Source of the DNA: Streptomyces sp. NBC_01428
GTDB taxonomy: Bacteria; Actinomycetota; Actinomycetes; Streptomycetales; Streptomycetaceae
Length of the DNA stretch: 64,000 nt
Assembly (NCBI RefSeq): GCF_036231965.1
Contig: NZ_CP109499.1
Coordinates: forward strand, 8,370,001-8,434,000
Direction: 5' to 3'
Under the pieces are notes generated by a model, which was not told the DNA's origin, ran no database searches, and was given only the letters and a program-made list of their open reading frames with translations. The translations under genes were made by a program, and so were the position numbers. Shown piece after piece: positions 1-8,097 of the stretch. How positions within the stretch are numbered: the stretch's first letter is position 1; each line of letters begins with the position of its first letter.

Positions 1-63
1 CCCTCGCGTATAGGGCTGGGGGATTTTCAGGCGGGGCCGACCACGACGCGTAGGAGCATTTCC

Positions 64-2136
64 TTGGGACGCAACAGGCGCAGACGCCCCACGGGCGCAC
101 GACGCGCAACCTCTGCAGCAGTCGCGCTGATTCTGGGCGGGGGCGGGCTCGTCGCCGTCAACGTCTACGCCTCGGCCACCGAGAGCGGCGGGGGTGGAGG
201 CGCGCAGGGCGCCGGCAGTCATGTCCTGTCGGCCGGAGCGGCCACCATCGACTGCCCCGACGTCGGCGACAAGTTGACGACCGTCCCCGACGCGGCGAAG
301 GGCGACGTCGACAAGGAACTCGCCACGCTGGACCAGCAGATCGCCGAGGCCTATCAGCAACTCCGCTCCGACGGAGCGCAGATGGAGCAGAACGGCGACA
401 ACGGCGCCGACGCGGTCATGAACCCGTTGAAGGAGAAGCGGTCCGAGTCGATCGGCCGCATCGTCACCGCCGTCGACGCCGCGGGCGACCGCCCCGAGGG
501 ACTCGACGACCTGGCCGCCTGCACCCTTCGCTCCAGCGGCGACCAGAGCGGCGCGGACGAGAACGGTGACCAGAGCGGCGGGCAGGACCAGGGACAGGAA
601 GGGCAGGCCGGGCAGGACCAGGGCGCCCAGGGTCAGGACGGTCAGCAGGGCGGCGGCGACGCGCCGGCCGGGAACGGCCCCGTGGTCGCGGACTTCGCCG
701 ACATCAACTCCGTCCAGCCCGCCGCGCAGACCCCGCGGGCCCAGAACGGCGCCTCCACCGGCGAGTTCGTCACGAGCTGCGGTGTGAACGCGAACGGGCT
801 GTTCAACTCGGACAACGTGATCGTGGCTCCCGGCGTCACCAACGGCGCCCACCACTTCCACGACTACGTCGGCAACCAGTCCAACAACGCCTTCGCCAGT
901 GACGACGACCTGGCCAAGGCCGACACCACCTGCCAGGACAAGGGCGACAAGTCCACCTACTACTGGCCGGTGGTGCGTCTCCAGAACGGCACCCGCGAAC
1001 GCGACGCCGACGCGGCGGGCGGCGGCACGGAGGGCAACGCCGGTGAGATCGTCACGCCCAAGCAGGTCACGCTGACCTTCGTGGGCAACGCGCGCGGCAA
1101 GGTCACCGCCATGCCGCGGCTGCTGCGCATCATCACCGGTGACGCCAAGGCCTTCGTCAACGGCACCGCGAACGCCAACGCCTCCTGGAGCTGCACCGGC
1201 TTCGAGGACCGGCAGTTGAAGGACAAGTACCCGGTCTGCCCCCAGGGCAGCGACGTGGTCCGCACGTTCAGGTTCCAGAGCTGCTGGGACGGCGCGAACA
1301 TCGACAGCGCCAACCACCGCACCCACGTGGCGTTCCAGGACGCCGAGGGCAACTGCCCCGGCGGATTCAAGGCCATCCCGCAACTGGTGCAGCGCATCGT
1401 CTACGACGTGGACGCGCCGAGCCTGAAGGACGGTGGCCGTACGTCGCCGCTGTTCGCGGTGGACTCCTTCCCGGAGCAGCTGCACAAGCCGGTCACCGAC
1501 CACGGCGACTTCATCAACGTCTTCGACGACGGCCTGATGAAGGACGCGGTCGACTGCATCAACCAGGGCCGGAAGTGCGGGGTCGGCGCGGGTGACGACA
1601 ACTCCCAGGACCCCGAGGAGACGGGCAAGCCGCAGGAGCCGTCGAAGAGCGCCGAGCCCCCGAACCCCTCGGAGAGCGCGGAGCCCCCGAACGCCTCCGA
1701 GGAGCCCTCGGAGCAGCCGGCACCCACCGCCGACGACCCGTCCGACGACAACGGCGGCCAGGCCCCCGGTGACGACGACGGCGGTCAGACCGCGGAGCCC
1801 CCGGCCGGCACCCAGGGCACCGAGCCGGCCGGCGACGACAACGCGTCGCCGATCGACGCGGAACCCAAGGCCGATGTCACCTCGTCGGGTCACGCCGCCG
1901 GGGCCGGTGGCTCGCACGACGACTCGGACGACGGCTCGGGCGACGTGGGGACGGCCGCGTCGACCGCACCGGTTGCCGGATCCGCTCCGTCGGCAGCCTC
2001 GCAGACCGAACCGCAGGCCGTCGCGGGCGGCGGGCTCGCCGACACCGGTGCGCAGCTGTGGCCGGCCGCGATCGGCGGGATCTTCGTGATCGCCGGATTC
2101 GTCCTGCTCCGCAGGATCAGGCGGGGCGCCCTCTGA
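64..2136 (+). CDS. Sortase-anchored DUF1996 surface protein
   Basis: A 690-residue secreted wall protein. An Arg-rich start and one hydrophobic stretch (about residues 15-35) form the signal peptide. Residues 160-205 are Gln/Gly-rich and look like a linker. A DUF1996 domain covers roughly residues 230-500 and carries the typical HHFHDYVGN motif near residue 263 and paired cysteines. A Pro/Glu/Ser/Asp-rich spacer follows to about 650. The C-terminus has LADTG (about 658), a hydrophobic helix and a basic tail, which is the LAxTG signal of Streptomyces class E sortases. The TTG start is chosen because GGAG lies 7 nt upstream. DUF1996 has no settled function. Wall anchoring is inferred from the C-terminal motif. 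Confidence 0.88.
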   Translation: MGRNRRRRPTGARRATSAAVALILGGGGLVAVNVYASATESGGGGGAQGAGSHVLSAGAATIDCPDVGDKLTTVPDAAKGDVDKELATLDQQIAEAYQQLRSDGAQMEQNGDNGADAVMNPLKEKRSESIGRIVTAVDAAGDRPEGLDDLAACTLRSSGDQSGADENGDQSGGQDQGQEGQAGQDQGAQGQDGQQGGGDAPAGNGPVVADFADINSVQPAAQTPRAQNGASTGEFVTSCGVNANGLFNSDNVIVAPGVTNGAHHFHDYVGNQSNNAFASDDDLAKADTTCQDKGDKSTYYWPVVRLQNGTRERDADAAGGGTEGNAGEIVTPKQVTLTFVGNARGKVTAMPRLLRIITGDAKAFVNGTANANASWSCTGFEDRQLKDKYPVCPQGSDVVRTFRFQSCWDGANIDSANHRTHVAFQDAEGNCPGGFKAIPQLVQRIVYDVDAPSLKDGGRTSPLFAVDSFPEQLHKPVTDHGDFINVFDDGLMKDAVDCINQGRKCGVGAGDDNSQDPEETGKPQEPSKSAEPPNPSESAEPPNASEEPSEQPAPTADDPSDDNGGQAPGDDDGGQTAEPPAGTQGTEPAGDDNASPIDAEPKADVTSSGHAAGAGGSHDDSDDGSGDVGTAASTAPVAGSAPSAASQTEPQAVAGGGLADTGAQLWPAAIGGIFVIAGFVLLRRIRRGAL

Positions 2137-2220
2137 CACCGACGTCCGGCGAGAACGACGGACGAGTCCTGACGGAAGCGGCCTGAGATACACCGGACGC
2201 CCGGTCGTACGAATGAGTCC

Positions 2221-2264
2221 TGAGGGGGCTTGTGCCCGGCCCACGCTGGGAACAAGCCCCCTCA
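2221..2264 (+). terminator. Strong hairpin terminator after the DUF1996 gene
   Basis: A perfect 13-bp stem (2221-2233 paired with 2252-2264) closes an 18-nt loop. It lies about 85 bases after the upstream stop codon and before the next start codon, so it probably ends that transcript. Confidence 0.8.
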
Positions 2265-2366
2265 GAAGTGCCCCGGGAGGCGATCTCGACCAGCGGTGTG
2301 CGCCGATTCACAGCATCCTGGGGTGAGACGCGATCATGTCGTCCACATTGGGGAAGGCGAAGCTCC

Positions 2367-2798
2367 ATGGACGCATCAGAGCAGGCACCGGATGACCGGC
2401 CCCTCGACCTGTACCTCGAAATGCTCCGCCTGCGCATGGCTCCGGCGGACTACGCGCTCTTGCTGCGCATGGTCGAGCCCGTACTCGAAGCGATCAGGGA
2501 GGAGAGGGCTGGAGCGATCGAACTGAACCTGGACGGCGAAGACGCCGACGACGTCCCGCAGGAGGTCCGTGACGAGGCCTCCCTCGTGGTCGCGGTGGCT
2601 GTGACGGGCCGCCTGGACAACCGGATCGTCGAGCTGGAGACCGAGGAGATCGGTGTCGTCCGGGTCGTGACGGACTCGGGTACGGCCGACGATCCCGAGC
2701 GGTGCAAGGAGATCGCCGACTTCATCGGTGAGCGCCACCGCCAGGACGAGGAACTGCGCGGCATCGCCGAGGTGAGCGGTCTGCCCACCGATGTGTGA
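2367..2798 (+). CDS. Small acidic conserved-type protein of unknown function
   Basis: A 143-residue, strongly acidic soluble protein with no signal peptide or membrane segment. The first 40 residues are predicted helical (DLYLEMLRLRMAP, then a Leu/Met-rich helix). The middle looks like alternating beta strands (AIELNLDG, SLVVAVAVTGRLDNRIVELE). The end is another charged helix. ATG at 2367 is chosen because AAGG lies 9 nt upstream. An in-frame GTG at 2232 falls inside the terminator hairpin and is unlikely. I do not recognise the family. The following kinase-like gene is 125 nt away and need not be co-transcribed. Confidence 0.7.
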   Translation: MDASEQAPDDRPLDLYLEMLRLRMAPADYALLLRMVEPVLEAIREERAGAIELNLDGEDADDVPQEVRDEASLVVAVAVTGRLDNRIVELETEEIGVVRVVTDSGTADDPERCKEIADFIGERHRQDEELRGIAEVSGLPTDV

Positions 2799-2923
2799 GA
2801 CGTGGTGGAGCGCCCCGGCCTGTGCCGGCCCGCCGTAGAGACGGCTGGGCGGTGCGGGCCGTGGTGCTTGTCGCTGCCTCCGGGGATCTTGCCCGGCACC
2901 GACCTGTGCGGTGAAGATCGAGT

Positions 2924-3499
2924 ATGCGAAGAATCCTGGTCGTGGGAAGTACCGGCGCCGGCAAGACGACCTTGGCGCGGGCCGTCTCCGGACGGCTGGG
3001 CATTCCGTTCCACGAGATGGACGCCCTGGCCATCACGGGGCCCGGCTGGCAGGAGAACCCCCGCCTGGCCGACGACGTGTCGCGCCTCAGCGAGGGGCCG
3101 GCCTGGGTGATCGACTCTATCGGCCACCCGAGCGTGCGCGACCTGCTGTGGGAACGTGCCGACACCGTCGTCTGGCTGGACCATCCCCGTACGGTGGTCA
3201 TGCGACGGGTGCTGCGCAGGTCGGCGGCCCGCACCCTGCTCCGGCGCCGGGTCTTCGGCGGCAACGTGGAGACGTTCGGCTCGTGGTTCGATGCCGAGCA
3301 CCCGGTGTGGTGGGCCTGGTCGCAGTACGCGACCCGCAGATCCGACATCGCTGCCCGCTGCGAGGCGCCCCGCCCGACCCCTCTGAAGGTCGTCCACCTC
3401 CGCACACCCCGGGCCACCAGAACCTGGCTGACCCGCCTGACCGAACCCTCGGCCCGCCCGCGCACGGAAGCACCGCCCACGCCCACTCCCCGAGCCTGA
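2924..3499 (+). CDS. P-loop kinase-like protein (adenylate kinase / topology-modulation type)
   Basis: A 191-residue nucleoside-phosphate-kinase-like P-loop protein. The Walker A motif GSTGAGKTT is at residues 8-16. The pattern PFHEMDAL then GPGW, and a later WVIDSIGHP, match the FlaR / topology-modulation subfamily of AAA ATPases, in which residues after the P-loop bind a substrate nucleotide. WLDHPRTVVMRRVLRR near residue 85 is the arginine-rich segment expected for the lid. The last 30 residues are Pro/Thr/Arg-rich and probably disordered. The substrate is unknown. The ATG start has only a weak ribosome-binding site. Confidence 0.75.
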   Translation: MRRILVVGSTGAGKTTLARAVSGRLGIPFHEMDALAITGPGWQENPRLADDVSRLSEGPAWVIDSIGHPSVRDLLWERADTVVWLDHPRTVVMRRVLRRSAARTLLRRRVFGGNVETFGSWFDAEHPVWWAWSQYATRRSDIAARCEAPRPTPLKVVHLRTPRATRTWLTRLTEPSARPRTEAPPTPTPRA

Positions 3500-3552
3500 G
3501 ATCGATCATGGTCTTGAAGCCGCGAAACATGGCGTAGGGTTGAGTTCAACGA

Positions 3553-3626
3553 CGCGGGGTGGAGCAGCTCGGTAGCTCGCTGGGCTCATAACCCAGAGGT
3601 CGCAGGTTCAAATCCTGTCCCCGCTA
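3553..3626 (+). tRNA. Initiator tRNA-fMet (CAT)
   Basis: A 74-nt cloverleaf without encoded CCA. The anticodon arm has the three G-C pairs that mark initiators (CTGGG / CCCAG around loop CTCATAA). The acceptor stem lacks a normal 1-72 pair (C1 opposite T72), as in other actinobacterial initiators. The T-loop reads TTCAAAT. A terminator follows 6 nt later. Confidence 0.97.
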
Positions 3627-4145
3627 CTCGAAGACAGAGGGTCCGGCACCATTGGTGCGGGGCCCTCTGTCGTGTGTGGCCACACGCGACAGTCGTGTCC
3701 TCGCCGCCGCACGCACCCGGCGCGTCCGTCCGCGTTCGGCCAGCAGGCGGAGGGCCTCGGGCGGGACCGCGGTCGGCGTGTCCACGACGGCGCGCTGCAA
3801 CCAGTCGGAGCCGGTGGTCAGTTCCTCGGCGGTCCACGCCTGGTCGAGCACGACGGTCCTGAGCCGGGTCCATTCGTCCAGTCGGCGACGGAGGAAGGGC
3901 TGTTCGTCTGTGAGACCGGTCATGAAATGCACCCAGGCGGCGAACCGGTCACCGGTCAGCAACGCGGCGGCACGCCGGTCCAGATGACGGACCACGGCGC
4001 TACTCGCCATCCGGGCATCCGTGTCGCGCAACACCTCGACGATCAGCCGGGCTTCTTCGTTCTCCGGGACGGTCTCAAGTGCGCTGAGGTACCGCGCGAA
4101 GCGCAGATGCTCGGGTGGTTCTCCGGCGGCGGGGGAGGCGGTCAC
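3624..4145 (-). CDS. Helical hypothetical protein convergent with tRNA-fMet
   Basis: A 173-residue, mostly helical soluble protein starting at GTG. Leu/Ala/Arg-rich repeats in residues 10-130 (ARYLSALETVPENEEARLIVEVLRD, later RRLDEWTRLRTVVLDQAW) resemble HEAT-like helical pairs, but no family is recognised. The C-terminus is Arg-rich. Its TAG stop codon is made from the last three bases of the convergent tRNA-fMet gene, and the tRNA terminator lies inside the final 15 codons. The true reading frame is therefore supported only upstream of about 3680. The atypical tRNA and its terminator lie just upstream on the same strand. Confidence 0.6.
   Translation of the reverse strand: MTASPAAGEPPEHLRFARYLSALETVPENEEARLIVEVLRDTDARMASSAVVRHLDRRAAALLTGDRFAAWVHFMTGLTDEQPFLRRRLDEWTRLRTVVLDQAWTAEELTTGSDWLQRAVVDTPTAVPPEALRLLAERGRTRRVRAAARTRLSRVATHDRGPRTNGAGPSVFE
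3633..3671 (+). terminator. Terminator of tRNA-fMet
   Basis: A 9-bp outer stem (3633-3641 with 3663-3671) holds a second inner stem GCACC/GGTGC (3646-3650 with 3654-3658). It lies 6 nt after the tRNA and inside the 3' end of the convergent coding sequence. Confidence 0.8.
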
Positions 4146-4230
4146 GCCCTCATGCTCGCCGAGCCGCGGGTCGGAAGGGAATCGACTTTCCCGGCACCCG
4201 TTCGCGCCGGCCCCCGACGCGCATGCAAGA

Positions 4231-4260
4231 ACACCGCCCCCGGAGAACCGAGGGCGGTGT
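4231..4260 (-). terminator. Terminator of the atypical tRNA
   Basis: Perfect 9-bp GC-rich stem (4231-4239 with 4252-4260). Read on the minus strand it begins 6 nt after the 3' end of the tRNA at 4267-4336, the same spacing as for tRNA-fMet, and is followed by a short T/C-rich tract. This supports independent transcription of that tRNA. Confidence 0.75.
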
Positions 4261-4266
4261 GTGGGG

Positions 4267-4336
4267 AGCGCCGGGCAGGCCTTGCACCTGCATTTCCCCG
4301 CAGGAAGCGGGGCGTCTTTCCTTGGACCACCAACGC
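4267..4336 (-). tRNA. Atypical tRNA, anticodon TCC (glycine type)
   Basis: A complete 70-nt cloverleaf on the minus strand. It has a 7-bp acceptor stem (GCGTTGG/CCGGCGC, two G-U pairs), T8, a 3-bp D stem, a D loop with A14, A15 and GG, a 5-bp anticodon stem (CCCCG/CGGGG), loop CTTCCTG, variable loop AAAT, and a 5-bp T stem (GCAGG/CCTGC) with T-loop TGCAAGG. The tertiary partners T8-A14, A15-T48, G26-A44, G19-C56 and T54-A58 are all present. Deviations are G instead of T at position 55, G at 60 and T at 37. Bacterial glycine identity elements (U73, G1-C72, C2-G71, C35, C36) are kept. It is clearly not the ordinary glycine tRNA. Decoding use is uncertain, and a non-ribosomal role is possible. 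Confidence 0.72.
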
Positions 4337-4463
4337 CGGGCCCTGCACCGGATGTTCGGTGTGGGCTCGGTGTTCAGCGTAGCAGGCGGTCTGTGTCGGT
4401 CCGGCGGGGCCAGGTGTCCCGGTGGTGCTTGCGGTGGGGAGGGCGGGGCGGCAAGGTGCGGGG

Positions 4464-4916
4464 GTGGCTACCTTGTTGATCGTCCATCACACCCCCTCGC
4501 CCAACTGCCAGGTCCTGTTCGAAGCCGTGGTCTCCGGGGCGACCGCTCCCGAGATCGAGGGTGTACGGGTGGTGCGGCGAGCCGCGCTGAGTGCGACCGC
4601 CTCGGATGTGCTCGACGCCGACGCCTGCCTCCTCGGCACCCCGGCGAACCTCGGCTACATGTCGGGTGCGCTGAAGCACTTCTTCGACCAGGTCTACTAC
4701 CCGTGTCTGGACACGACGGCCGGGCGGCCCTTCGGGTACTACGTGCACGGCGGCAACGACGTCACCGGCGCGGTGCGCGGCATCGAGACGATCACCACGG
4801 GCCTCGGCTGGCGGCGTGCCGCCGACGCCGTGACGGTGACCGGCGAACCGGGCAAGGCCGACATCGAGGCCTGCTGGGAACTCGGAGCGACCCTCGCGGC
4901 CCGGTTGACGGAGTGA
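4464..4916 (+). CDS. Flavodoxin / NAD(P)H FMN-reductase-like protein
   Basis: A 150-residue flavodoxin-fold protein likely to bind FMN. The first strand ATLLIVHHTPSPN ends in the phosphate-binding loop (residues 9-13). The typical GTPANLGYMSGALKHFFDQ (about residues 54-72) follows strand 3, as in the WrbA/NADPH-dependent FMN reductase superfamily. A GGNDVTGAVRG loop near residue 96 would contact the flavin ring. GTG at 4464 is chosen because AAGG lies 7 nt upstream and the fold begins right there. It is short for an FMN reductase, so electron carrier or quinone reductase are alternatives. Confidence 0.82.
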   Translation: MATLLIVHHTPSPNCQVLFEAVVSGATAPEIEGVRVVRRAALSATASDVLDADACLLGTPANLGYMSGALKHFFDQVYYPCLDTTAGRPFGYYVHGGNDVTGAVRGIETITTGLGWRRAADAVTVTGEPGKADIEACWELGATLAARLTE

Positions 4917-4917
4917 C

Positions 4918-4949
4918 GGGGCCCGTCCGCGTTCGCCCGACCGGGCCCC
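4918..4949. terminator. Bidirectional terminator between convergent genes
   Basis: An 8-bp GC-only stem (4918-4925 with 4942-4949) directly after the flavodoxin-like stop codon and 45 bases before the stop of the convergent hydroxylase. Confidence 0.6.
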
Positions 4950-4993
4950 CGGGTCGCTGCTGTTGATGCGGCTCCGAACGGACCGCGTCCGCG

Positions 4994-6691
4994 CTACGCG
5001 TGGCCCGGCGGGGCGAAGGGGCGCGCCAGGGCCGCCGTAAGCCCGGACACCGTGGGTGGGCAGAGGCGGGCGGCGAGATAGCCGTCCGGGCGGATCAGGA
5101 ACGCCGTCGCCCGGTCCGGCACCGCGTAGAGGCGGGCGAACTCGCCGAGTGTGTCGACGTAGACGGGCGGGCCCCCGGCGTCGGGCCGGGCCTCGGACGG
5201 GAGGATGACGCAGACGTCGACGCGGTCGCGGGTGAGATCGCGGGCGAGATCGACGAGTTGGCCGACACCGTCGCCGTCCCGGTCCGTGTCGCCGTACAGG
5301 AGCAGCACGTGCTCGCGGTCGCGCAGAACGTCGTACAGGCGCAGCGGATAGGTCGCGACGGGTGCCGCGAGACCGGCGCAGTCGGGCGCGCGGTCGCCCG
5401 GCTGCGGGGCGGGACCCGGGGACTCCGGGTCGACGATCGGGCTGCCGCGGTAGCCGACGAGGAGCTGGGCCTCGCGCAGCATCAGGGTGGCCGGGTCGCT
5501 CGGGTCGGCCTGGATGCCCTGGCCCGCGTGCCGGACCGTGCGCTCCACGACCTCCTCGCCGACCGGCCGCCGCTCGGCGTCGTAACTCGCGGCGAGCAGG
5601 CTGGAATGCGTGCCGCCCTCGATCGCGAGGGCGAGTTTCCAGGCCAGGTTCCAGGCGTCCTGGATACCGGTGTTCATGCCCTGGGCGCCGGTCGGCGGGT
5701 GGATGTGCGCCGCGTCGCCCGCCACGAAGACGCGCCCGTCGCCGTACCGGTCGACGATCCGATGGCTGATGCGGAACACGGAGGACCAGCGCAGTGCGGA
5801 CGCGGTGGTGGGCCGGGGGGAGAGCCGGTCCAGGACGGCCTGGATGTCGGAGAGGGCCGGACCCGTGCCGCCCTCCAGCCCGTGGGCGATGTCGTCGGAC
5901 GGTTCCGACTGCCTTGCCGCGGCGGAGAGTTCGGGCGGCACCCTCATCGACATCCGGTAACGGCCCCGGCCCGGCAGCGGGATGCAGACCAGCAGATCGT
6001 CCACGGCGCCGGCGGCGTCGTGGTGCATGGCGCGCACGCCGTACCCCTGCGGGAGGTCCCAGTCGACCTCCACGTCGCCGAGCATGTACTCCTCCGGGAA
6101 GGCGCTGCCCTCGAACGTGAGCCCCAACTGCTTGCGGACGGTGCTGTGCGCGCCGTCGCAGCCCACCAGGTACCGCGCCCTGACCTCCTCCTCGACGCCG
6201 GACGCCGACCGCAGCGCGACCGTCACCCCGTCGAGGTCCTGGTCGAACGAGACCAGTCCGGTGCCGCGCTCGACCGTCGTCCCGAACCGCTGGAGGAACT
6301 CGTCGAGGATGCGTTCCGTCTCGTACTGCGGCAGCGCGGCGAATCCGTACGGCACCTCGGGCGGGAGCACGAGGTCGATCCGGGGCTGCTCGACTCCGTC
6401 GACGTACGCGAGCTGCCCGTACATGGGCACCGCCGCTTCGAGAACCGTGCGGGCGAGCCCGATGTGGTCCCAGATCTCCAGGGTGCGGGGCTGGATGCCC
6501 ACGGCCTTCGCGTACGGCCGGCGGGCCGGCAGCGGGTCGACGATCCGGCAGCGCACACCGCGCCGGCGCAGTTCCACGGCCGCGGTGAGGCCCACCGGGC
6601 CGGCGCCCGCGACGAGCACGTCGGTTCCGAAGATGTGCGCCACGGGCGCCTCCCGTCGTTCGTCCCCGCCGCCGAGCAGCTCTTCCTCCAT
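4994..6691 (-). CDS. FAD-dependent aromatic hydroxylase (PHBH family)
   Basis: A 565-residue class A flavoprotein monooxygenase that would hydroxylate an aromatic substrate with NAD(P)H and O2. The three FAD fingerprints are present: GAGPVG (residues 29-34), the DG motif GCDGAHSTVRKQ (about 185) and the GD motif VFVAGDAAHIHPPTGAQGMN (about 325). The last 140 residues form the thioredoxin-like C-terminal domain of the phenol hydroxylase / PgaE / RdmE branch. A GTG at 6643 (VAHIFGTDVLV) is a good alternative start. No polyketide or aromatic-degradation genes are adjacent, so the substrate is unknown. Confidence 0.87.
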   Translation of the reverse strand: MEEELLGGGDERREAPVAHIFGTDVLVAGAGPVGLTAAVELRRRGVRCRIVDPLPARRPYAKAVGIQPRTLEIWDHIGLARTVLEAAVPMYGQLAYVDGVEQPRIDLVLPPEVPYGFAALPQYETERILDEFLQRFGTTVERGTGLVSFDQDLDGVTVALRSASGVEEEVRARYLVGCDGAHSTVRKQLGLTFEGSAFPEEYMLGDVEVDWDLPQGYGVRAMHHDAAGAVDDLLVCIPLPGRGRYRMSMRVPPELSAAARQSEPSDDIAHGLEGGTGPALSDIQAVLDRLSPRPTTASALRWSSVFRISHRIVDRYGDGRVFVAGDAAHIHPPTGAQGMNTGIQDAWNLAWKLALAIEGGTHSSLLAASYDAERRPVGEEVVERTVRHAGQGIQADPSDPATLMLREAQLLVGYRGSPIVDPESPGPAPQPGDRAPDCAGLAAPVATYPLRLYDVLRDREHVLLLYGDTDRDGDGVGQLVDLARDLTRDRVDVCVILPSEARPDAGGPPVYVDTLGEFARLYAVPDRATAFLIRPDGYLAARLCPPTVSGLTAALARPFAPPGHA

Positions 6692-6747
6692 CGTGGCCCC
6701 GCGGCGTCCGGCCCCGCCACTCGACCCGAGTCGCCCGGTCTGCTCGG

Positions 6748-7959
6748 TCAGGACGTGTCGTCGGACCGCGGCGGCGATCCTTCCGCGTGCTGCCCGCGAT
6801 GGGGGAGCCGCAGGTGGTGGGCGGTGGTGCGTTCGATGACGAGGAGGGCGGCGTCGTCGGCCGGCTCGTCGCCGATGTGGCGGACCAGGTCGTCGTGGAT
6901 GCGCCGCAGCAGGGTGTCGGGACCGGAGGCGGGGAACGACGCGAGCCGCTCGGCCAGGGGGTAGAAGGCGCCGCTCGGTGACCGGGCCTCGATCACGCCG
7001 TCGGTGTAGAGCAGCAGCAGGTCACCGGCTTCGAAGGTGAACGGATCGGTGTGATGGCTCGCGGCGGGCAGCTCGCACATGCCCAGCGGCGGGACCGGGT
7101 GCTGGGCGTTCAGGACCGTGACCTCGCGGTCGCGCAGGAGCAGCGGCGGGGGATGGCCGCAGTTGATCATCCCGACCTCGGCGTCGGTGTCGGGGATGTC
7201 GAGGACGAGGGCGGTGGTGAAGTGCTCGCCGGGATCGTGCTCGGTGTCGGCCACCTCGTCCAGGTCACGGCACACGCTCACCTCCAGGGCCGCCGTCAGT
7301 TCCGGCAGGGTCGCGTACCGGTGGGCCCCCTCGCGGAAAGCGCCCAGCACCACCGAGGCCTCGCCGATGGCGGCCAGCCCTTTGCCCCGCACGTCACCGA
7401 TGATCACGCGGGTGGACGCGCCGGCGGCCCGGGTGACGGCGAACAGGTCGCCGCCGATCTGTGTGTCGTCCTCGGCCGCCAGATACAGCCAGGTCGTGCG
7501 CAGCGGGCCGATCCGGCGTGGGGGCGGCCGCAGCAGGACGCGCTGGGCCGTCTCGGCCACCGACCGGGCCCGCACCAGCTCACGCGCCCGCCGCTCCCGT
7601 ACGTGGCACACGAACACCACCAGCGCGGAGAGCACGATCAGCGCGATGATCTGCGCCATGTGGTTGGTGGTGGTCAGGCCGCCGTGGAACACGGCGATGA
7701 CGACCTGGGCGACCACGGCCAGGAGCCCGACCAGCGCCGTCAGGAGAGGGCCGGCGAACGACGCCGTGAGCGTGGGCGCGATGACCAGCAACGGGCCGAG
7801 ATGCACGTCGGCGGGCGAGCGGATGTCCACGACCGCGATCACGACGATCAACGCCAGCGGGATCGCCACCAGGCCGCGGCCCGTCGGTTGCTCCACGAGG
7901 CTGCCCACTGACATGCGCCGGTTGCCCACGCGTCCAGTTTGCCCTGATTTTCGGGTCAC
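6748..7959 (-). CDS. Membrane SpoIIE-type PP2C phosphatase
   Basis: 403 residues: about three membrane helices in the first 140 residues, a short Arg-rich linker, then a SpoIIE/PP2C_SIG phosphatase domain (about 145-380). Metal-binding motifs are intact: GGDLFAV, VIIGDVRGKGL, NCGHPPP and LLLYTDGVIEA. Such enzymes dephosphorylate anti-anti-sigma factors. No PAS, GAF or HTH domain is attached. ATG at 7914 or GTG at 7929 are alternative starts. The gene at 37309-38568 is a paralogue with the same architecture. Confidence 0.85.
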   Translation of the reverse strand: MTRKSGQTGRVGNRRMSVGSLVEQPTGRGLVAIPLALIVVIAVVDIRSPADVHLGPLLVIAPTLTASFAGPLLTALVGLLAVVAQVVIAVFHGGLTTTNHMAQIIALIVLSALVVFVCHVRERRARELVRARSVAETAQRVLLRPPPRRIGPLRTTWLYLAAEDDTQIGGDLFAVTRAAGASTRVIIGDVRGKGLAAIGEASVVLGAFREGAHRYATLPELTAALEVSVCRDLDEVADTEHDPGEHFTTALVLDIPDTDAEVGMINCGHPPPLLLRDREVTVLNAQHPVPPLGMCELPAASHHTDPFTFEAGDLLLLYTDGVIEARSPSGAFYPLAERLASFPASGPDTLLRRIHDDLVRHIGDEPADDAALLVIERTTAHHLRLPHRGQHAEGSPPRSDDTS

Positions 7960-8097
7960 GGGCTTCGGGTGGGGCCGGGACCGCCGCTGTGTCCGGCCCG
8001 TCGGCCGTCCTCGGAGGCGATCCCGGCGGGTCCACGAGCCCGCGGTCGGAGCGTCGCGCGGGTGGCCGGGCGGCGGGCCGACGTCAGTTCCGCGACG

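Noticed and set aside
4267..4336. tRNA read on the plus strand
   Set aside because: On the plus strand position 33 would be A, the D loop lacks GG and no terminator follows. The minus strand satisfies all of these.
5000..6964. Long open frame on the plus strand opposite the FAD hydroxylase
   Set aside because: It is the antisense shadow of a gene with full flavoprotein motifs. The composition is Arg/Gly/Asp-rich with no domain.
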